Positions 59,447 to 64,000 of a stretch of 64,000 nt of DNA are shown in pieces (position 1 is the stretch's first letter; the number at the start of each line of letters is the position of its first letter). This DNA is from JACDAN01 sp963834825 (GTDB taxonomy: Bacteria; Actinomycetota; Thermoleophilia; Gaiellales; Gaiellaceae), in NCBI GenBank assembly GCA_963834825.1, contig CAWICZ010000015.1:124001-188000 (forward strand), written 5' to 3'. The notes below the pieces were generated by a model. It worked only from the letters and a program-made list of their open reading frames with translations, made no database searches and had not been told where the DNA came from. Made by a program: the position numbers and the translations under genes.

Positions 59447-61836
59447 CCAGGAACCTCACGTCACGCGCGTTCTGCTCGATGAAGAGCCGACGCGGCTCGA
59501 CCTGGTCGCCCATCAGCATCGCGAACGCAAGGTCGGCCGCGGCCGCGTCCTCGACATCGACGCGGATCAGCATCCGGTTGGCGGGGTTCATCGTCGTCTC
59601 CCAGAGATCCTCGGCGTTCATCTCGCCGAGACCTTTGAAGCGGCCGACCTCGATGCCCTCCTTGGCGAGATCGAGCGCCCTGTGCCGGAGCTGCTCGAAG
59701 GTGTCGGCCTCTCGCGACTTCTTGCCGAGTGTGATCCGGAACGGCGGCGAGCCGACGAGCTCGCGGAGCTTCGCGTACCGCGTGGCGAGCTGGGCGTAGT
59801 GGCCGGAGGCGAGCAGCTCAACCGGCACGTTCACGTGCTTGGCCGCGCTCGTCTCCTTCTCGACAACCTTCACTCGGAAGCTCTCCGCGTCCTTCTCCGA
59901 CGACGTCGAGCTCGTACCCGTCCATGTCGATCGACGACAGCGCGAGCTCGAGGTCGCTGCCGGCCTCGGAGGCCTCCAGCAGCCGGTGCTCGATCAGGAA
60001 GTTGACCGTTGGGGCTCCGTAGTCGGCACGGAGTCTCGACGCGTAGCCCTCGAACTCGGCGAGCGCGGCGGCAAGGCGCTTGTAGCGCGCCTCCGTCAGC
60101 TTCTGCTCGACGCCGGCGCGGTCGGTGATCTCCATCTCCTTGACTCGCTCGCGGACGAGCAGGTCCTCGAACTGGGACTCCTTCTCGACGTAGGTCTCCT
60201 GGTTTCCGATCTTGACGCGGTAGAGCGGCGCGACGGCGATGTAGACGTGACCGCGCTCGACGAGCTCGGGCATCTGACGGAAGAGAAACGTGAGGATCAG
60301 AGTGCGGATGTGGGCGCCGTCGACGTCGGCGTCCGTCATCACGATCACGCGGTGGTAGCGAAGCTTCTCGACGTCGTACTCGTCGCCGATTCCGGTGCCG
60401 ATCGCAGTGATGATCGACTGGATCTCCAAATTCGAGAGCACCTTGTTGATCCGGTTCTTCTCCGAGTTGATCACCTTGCCGCGCAACGGCAGGATCGCCT
60501 GGTTGACACGGTTCCGCGCCTCGACGGCCGACCCGCCGGCCGAGTTGCCCTCGACGAGGAAGAGCTCGGCAGCCTCGGGGTCGTTGATCTGGCAATCGGC
60601 CAGCCTGCCGGGCAGCGCCGAGCTCTCGAGAGCGCTCTTACGCCGCGTCAACTCACGCGCCTTGCGAGCCGCCTGTCGGGCGTTGCGAGCCGCCACCGCC
60701 TTGGTGACGATCTGTTTGGCGTCGGTCGGGTTCTCCTCGAGAAATTCCGCGAGACGCTGGTTGACCGTCTGCTCGACAAGGCCCCGCACCCACGGATTCC
60801 CCAGCTTCGTCTTCGTCTGCCCCTCGAACTGCGGCTCGCGGAGCTTGACCGAGATGACGGCTGCGAGCCCCTCCCGGACGTCCTCGCCCTCGAGGTTGTC
60901 CTCCTTCTCCTTGAGCAGGCCCTTCTCGCGTGCGTACTTGTTCAGCGTCCCGGTCAAGGCCGCCTTGAAGCCGGACAGATGGGTGCCGCCCTCGGTCGTG
61001 TTGATGTTGTTGGCGAACGAGAAGACCGACTCGACGTACGAGCCGTTCCACTGCATCGCGACCTCGACGGCCCCCTGATCCATCTCGCCCTCGAGGAAAA
61101 CGATGCGCTTGTGGATGGGCTCCTTGGCCGCGTTGACGTACTCGACGAAGTCCCTGATCCCACCCTCGTAGTGGAACTCGTAGCGGTCCTCGCCCTCGCG
61201 TTCGTCCACGATCACGATCCGCAGTCCGCGCGTCAGAAACGCGGTCTCACGCAGGCGCTGAACGAGGGTCTCGATCGACCACTCGAATTCTTCCTCGTCG
61301 AAAATCTCGAGGTCGGGAAGGAAGGAGATCGTCGTCCCGGTGTCCTTCTTGCCCTCGGTCTTCCCGGCAACCTCGAGGTCTGTGACAGCCTCGCCGCGCG
61401 CGAACTCCTGCCGATAGACCTTGCCGTCGCGCCGAACCTCGGCACGCAGCCACTCCGAGAGGGCGTTGACGACAGAGACCCCGACGCCGTGCAGTCCGCC
61501 GGAGACCTTGTAGCCCTCGCCTCCGAACTTCCCGCCGGCATGGAGTTTGGTCAGAACGACGGTGATGGCAGGAAGGCCCTGCTCGGACATGACGTCGACC
61601 GGGATGCCCGAGCCGTTGTCCGAGATCGTCACGGAATTGTCCGGATGGAGGGTGACGTCGATCCGATCGGCACGCCCGGCCAGCGCCTCGTCAACGGAGT
61701 TGTCTACGACCTCGTAGACCAGGTGATGGAGGCCGCGAGAGCCCGTCGAGCCGATGTACATGCCCGGGCGCAGCCGAACCGGCTCGAGGCCCTCGAGAAC
61801 GGTGATGTCTTTGGCGGTGTAAGCGGCTTCAGCCAT
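59439..61836 (-). CDS. gyrB: DNA gyrase subunit B, interrupted by a one-base frameshift
   Basis: GHKL ATPase domain (VYEVVDNSVDEALAG, ISDNGSGIPVDV, GGLHGVGVSVVNALS), transducer, and TOPRIM (VEGNSAGGSAVEARNR, MTDADVDGAHIRTL). An E. coli-like insertion follows, then the C-terminus (RFKGLGEMNAEDLWETTMNP). Two frames carry the gene: the first runs through YELDVV, the second resumes at EKDAESFRVKVVEKETSAA. The switch is near 59900, where one surplus G (GTCGTCGGAGAAG) would explain it. Corrected length is about 798 residues. An intact GyrB is essential, so a consensus error is most likely. Start ATG at 61836; no Shine-Dalgarno. Confidence 0.93.
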
Positions 61837-61837
61837 A

Positions 61838-61870
61838 GAAAAAAGCCCTGCATATTGCTGCAATTCGGGC
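61838..61870 (-). terminator. Hairpin with T-run immediately upstream of gyrB
   Basis: On the minus strand, GCCC-gaat-TGCA-gcaata-TGCA-GGGC can form a bulged stem-loop and is followed directly by TTTTTT, which ends 2 nt before the gyrB ATG. It could terminate or attenuate transcription arriving from dnaN-recF-DUF721. The stem is short, so the call is tentative. Confidence 0.35.
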
Positions 61871-61875
61871 CGCAG

Positions 61876-62364
61876 TTAGTCTAGCAGACGACCCGGCCGT
61901 TCCGCGGAGCGAGCAAGGCTTGCGGCAGCCGCCTTCGCAACAAGTTTGCGCAGATTTTCATCAGCGATCGAGGCGGCCAACTGCTCGGCTTGGCGCCGGT
62001 CGGCGGCGGAGGGCCGTGGTGCTCCCGAATGTTCCGGACGAGGCGGGTCCGAAGGGGGCTCCGGCAGCCGTCCCGGCGCGAAGCGCAGCCCCGTCGGGGC
62101 GTCGGGACCGAGTGCCGCTGTGAGCCGGCCGCGGATGTCGGCTTCGTGCAGCCCGAGCTCGAACGACCAGGCCGAGGAGCTCGTGGCAACGTGGAGCGTG
62201 CCGTCACGCGCGACGCGTGCGGGCCATGCGTTACGGGCGATTGCCTCGCCGACCACGCCCGGCCAGGCCCTGACGATCTCGGCCATGGCTCCGCTCGGAC
62301 CGAAGCGCTTCAGCTCACGCCGCACCTCATCGCCGATCGGCTCGGGGAAGCTCCGGCGGCTCAC
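61876..62364 (-). CDS. DUF721 (DciA-like) domain protein
   Basis: 162 residues. The N-terminal ~95 residues are a DUF721/KH-like domain (IGDEVRRELKRFGPSGAMAE, VRAWPGVVGEAIARNAWPAR, GTLHVATSSSAWSFELGLHE). The tail is Pro/Arg-rich, then helical. Proteins of this family between recF and gyrB in actinobacteria are related to DciA, the helicase loader/operator, so a role in replication initiation is likely. The GTG at 62364 overlaps the recF stop (GTGA). In-frame sequence above it is recF shadow. Confidence 0.88.
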   Translation of the reverse strand: MSRRSFPEPIGDEVRRELKRFGPSGAMAEIVRAWPGVVGEAIARNAWPARVARDGTLHVATSSSAWSFELGLHEADIRGRLTAALGPDAPTGLRFAPGRLPEPPSDPPRPEHSGAPRPSAADRRQAEQLAASIADENLRKLVAKAAAASLARSAERPGRLLD

Positions 62365-63428
62365 GCAGCCCTCCGCGCCAGGCCGGGTCGAACCTCGATC
62401 ACCTCGTCCGGGGCCACTGGAAGAACTGACGCCGTCGTCGCCGTGAGGAGAGCCTGCGTGCCGAAACGGCGCAGGCGCCCGGCGAGCTTCACACAGCGAT
62501 CGGGATCGAGCTCCGAGAGAACGTCGTCGAGGAGCAGGAGCGGCGCTCCGTGCCCCCGCTCGACCAGCAGATGCGCCTCGGCGAGGAGCAGCGACAGGAC
62601 CGCCAGCCGCTGCTCGCCCTGCGAGCCGTAGCTGCGCAGATCGCGCCCGTCCGCGCTGACGACGACATCGTGGAGATGCGGGCCGAGGCCGGTCGAACCG
62701 CGAGCGACATCCCGCTCGAGCCGACGCTCGAGATCCTCCCGCGACGGCGGGTCGCCCTCGTAGCGAAGCTCGCCGGCACCGAGTTGCAGCTCCCCAGCCG
62801 CCTCGGCAAAGGGCGGCGAGATCAGCTCGGCGACCTCGCGGCGGGCCTCGACGAGCTGGCCACCGAGGTCCGCGACCCGCGTGGTCCATGGCTCCAGTGC
62901 CTCGGCCGACGAGTACCCCGCGGCAAACCGGCGAAGGGCGCCGTTCCGCTGCGCCAGCGCGGCCGCATACTCCGCCGGCAACGATGAGCGGCCGGGAAGA
63001 AGCCGGCCCAGCGAGCGATCGAAGTACGCCCGCCGAACAGCCGGCCCACCCTTCACGACCGCGAGCCGGTCCGGGGTGAAGACGAGGGTCGGCAGCCGCG
63101 CGCGGAGCTCCTCGGCCGTTCGCAGCACGGCGCCGTTGAGCCGGGCGCGCTTGGCCTCGCCGACCTGCAGGACGACGTCGACGGCAACAGGCGATCCTCC
63201 GTGCTCGCCGGCGACGTCGATGCGGGCGCGCTGCTCGCCGAAGCGGATCAGCTGGGCGTCGATCCGCGTCCGCGGCGAGAAGCCTTGGACAGCGACGTGC
63301 AGGCTCTCGAGCAGATTCGTCTTCCCGGCGCCGTTGGGACCGACTGCGAGCACGATGCCGGGCTCGAGCTCCAGCTCGAGCCGGGGGTACGAGCGGTAAT
63401 CCCGAAGCGCGAGCGTCCGGACGATCAG
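62361..63428 (-). CDS. recF: DNA replication and repair protein RecF, CTG start
   Basis: 355 residues from CTG 63428 (MIVRTLALRDYRSYPRLELE). Walker A GPNGAGKTNLLE puts Lys at residue 36, as in E. coli RecF. The ABC-like signature is SYGSQGEQRLAVLSL and Walker B LLLLDDVLSELDPDR. The only canonical start (GTG 63353) would remove 25 residues including the first beta strand. The CTG overlaps the dnaN TGA as CTGA, so translation is probably coupled. RecF loads RecA at single-strand gaps. Confidence 0.92.
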   Translation of the reverse strand: MIVRTLALRDYRSYPRLELELEPGIVLAVGPNGAGKTNLLESLHVAVQGFSPRTRIDAQLIRFGEQRARIDVAGEHGGSPVAVDVVLQVGEAKRARLNGAVLRTAEELRARLPTLVFTPDRLAVVKGGPAVRRAYFDRSLGRLLPGRSSLPAEYAAALAQRNGALRRFAAGYSSAEALEPWTTRVADLGGQLVEARREVAELISPPFAEAAGELQLGAGELRYEGDPPSREDLERRLERDVARGSTGLGPHLHDVVVSADGRDLRSYGSQGEQRLAVLSLLLAEAHLLVERGHGAPLLLLDDVLSELDPDRCVKLAGRLRRFGTQALLTATTASVLPVAPDEVIEVRPGLARRAA

Positions 63429-64000
63429 CCGGCGAGCCGAATCGGCATGATCAGGTACGAGAAGTCCTCACCCGCCCCCTGCAGAACGGCGGGGCGCAGA
63501 GGACTGATCAGCTTCAATCGCAGCTCGTCGCCCTCCGCCGATTCGATCCCGTCGCGAAGAAACTCCGGGTTGAAGCCGATCTCGAGCGGCTCGCCCGAGA
63601 ATCCCGCCGGCATCGACTCTCTCGCTTCGCCGACATCCTGGGTCTGCGCCGAGACGGTGAGCTCGCCCTCGGCGAATCGCAACCGCAGCGGCGCGTTTCG
63701 CTGGGCCATGACGGACACACGGCGAACAACCTCGAGCAGCTCTTCCCGCGGCATCACGACCTCGTACTCGAAGCTCTCAGGCAGCAGCTGTCGATAGTTC
63801 GGGAACTGGCCCTCGATCCGGCGTGTCGTCAGCAAAACCCCGTCCGTCGCGAAGATCACCTGGTTCTCCTGGACCCCGAGCTCGAGCTCCGACGAGCCCG
63901 TCGCGATCCGGCTCAGCTCCGCGAGCGCTCGGGCCGGCACGATCGCATCCAGCTCCGGCCCGCGCTCCGAGAGACCGGTTTCTTTGACCGCGAGGCGATA
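63425..64000 (-). CDS. dnaN: DNA polymerase III beta subunit (sliding clamp), C-terminal part
   Basis: The final ~191 residues of the clamp. The frame is open to the window edge, so the N-terminal half lies beyond 64000. Visible motifs: IVPARALAELSRIATG, IFATDGVLLTTRRIEGQFPN (domain 2/3 junction), RRVSVMAQRNAPLRLRFAEG, and the C-terminal YLIMPIRLAG, a slight variant of the usual YVVMPMRL ending. It tethers polymerase to DNA and sits in dnaN-recF-DUF721-gyrB-gyrA. dnaA is expected upstream of it, off the window. Confidence 0.95.
   Translation of the reverse strand, partial: YRLAVKETGLSERGPELDAIVPARALAELSRIATGSSELELGVQENQVIFATDGVLLTTRRIEGQFPNYRQLLPESFEYEVVMPREELLEVVRRVSVMAQRNAPLRLRFAEGELTVSAQTQDVGEARESMPAGFSGEPLEIGFNPEFLRDGIESAEGDELRLKLISPLRPAVLQGAGEDFSYLIMPIRLAG

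Noticed and set aside
59839..61884. 681-residue plus-strand open frame opposite gyrB
   Set aside because: Antisense shadow with no recognisable domain; gyrB motifs are unmistakable on the minus strand.
62361..63353. recF starting at GTG 63353
   Set aside because: It would delete the first 25 conserved residues and place Walker A at the extreme N-terminus.

Overview
This 64 kb window is a gene-dense, very GC-rich stretch of bacterial chromosome. GTG starts and 1-8 bp stop/start overlaps (ATGA, GTGA) are common. The right end carries dnaN-recF-DUF721-gyrB-gyrA in the usual actinobacterial order, all on the minus strand, so dnaA and the replication origin probably lie just beyond position 64000. 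PolX, separate accA/accD, a Pseudomonas-type LigD domain order and an ECF42/YCII locus suggest a deep-branching actinomycete such as Thermoleophilia. That is an inference, not a proven placement. I see no tRNA or rRNA genes, IS elements, prophage or CRISPR, and no gene-free stretch longer than 300 bases.

Layout. 1-2.4 kb: the end of a UDP-acetamido-sugar acid operon (nucleotide-sugar dehydrogenase, Gfo/Idh oxidoreductase, hexapeptide acyltransferase). 2.4-7.2 kb: secreted subtilase, SpoIID/LytB protein and a membrane Ser/Thr kinase. 7.2-10.2 kb: dTDP-rhamnose genes (rmlB facing rmlA-rmlC-rmlD). 10.3-15.9 kb: MMPL transporter divergent from hsp20-lon, with a three-repeat operator between them. 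15.9-19.7 kb: M23 peptidase, Fur/Zur regulator with a zinc-type box, ZIP transporter, and trehalose-phosphatase. 19.7-22 kb: MFS exporter divergent from its likely HxlR repressor. 22-26.8 kb: HAD hydrolase, PLP decarboxylase, PolX, dolichol-phosphate-mannose-synthase-like glycosyltransferase and thioredoxin. 26.8-30.8 kb: a TPP-riboswitch-controlled operon thiD-thiM-thiE-thiL plus an orphan ABC permease. 30.8-38.9 kb: 2H phosphoesterase, methyltransferase, MrfA-like helicase, a 51-residue protein, two YCII proteins, ECF42 sigma factor, SLOG protein, NDH-2-like oxidoreductase and GNAT. 38.9-46.6 kb: a long minus-strand run (secreted protein, HAD, GNAT, arginase-like protein, accD, accA, ligD, cyclic-nucleotide-binding protein). 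46.6-51 kb: fabZ-fabH-fabD-fabG-fabF divergent from birA. 51.5-56.9 kb: large PGRP amidase, nfeD-slipin-galT-like operon and a MerR-type regulator. 56.9-64 kb: the gyrase/recF/dnaN cluster.

Two patterns stand out. First, five loci (rmlC/rmlD, thiE, a GNAT, a small secreted protein and gyrB) each look intact except for one single-base frameshift, several of them in G runs. gyrB is essential, so consensus indel errors are the simplest explanation. After correction, rmlC and rmlD would join into one fused protein. Second, recF and the galT-like gene lack any usable ATG/GTG/TTG start. Both have an in-frame CTG overlapping the upstream stop as CTGA. For recF this start puts the Walker lysine at residue 36, the same position as in E. 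coli RecF.
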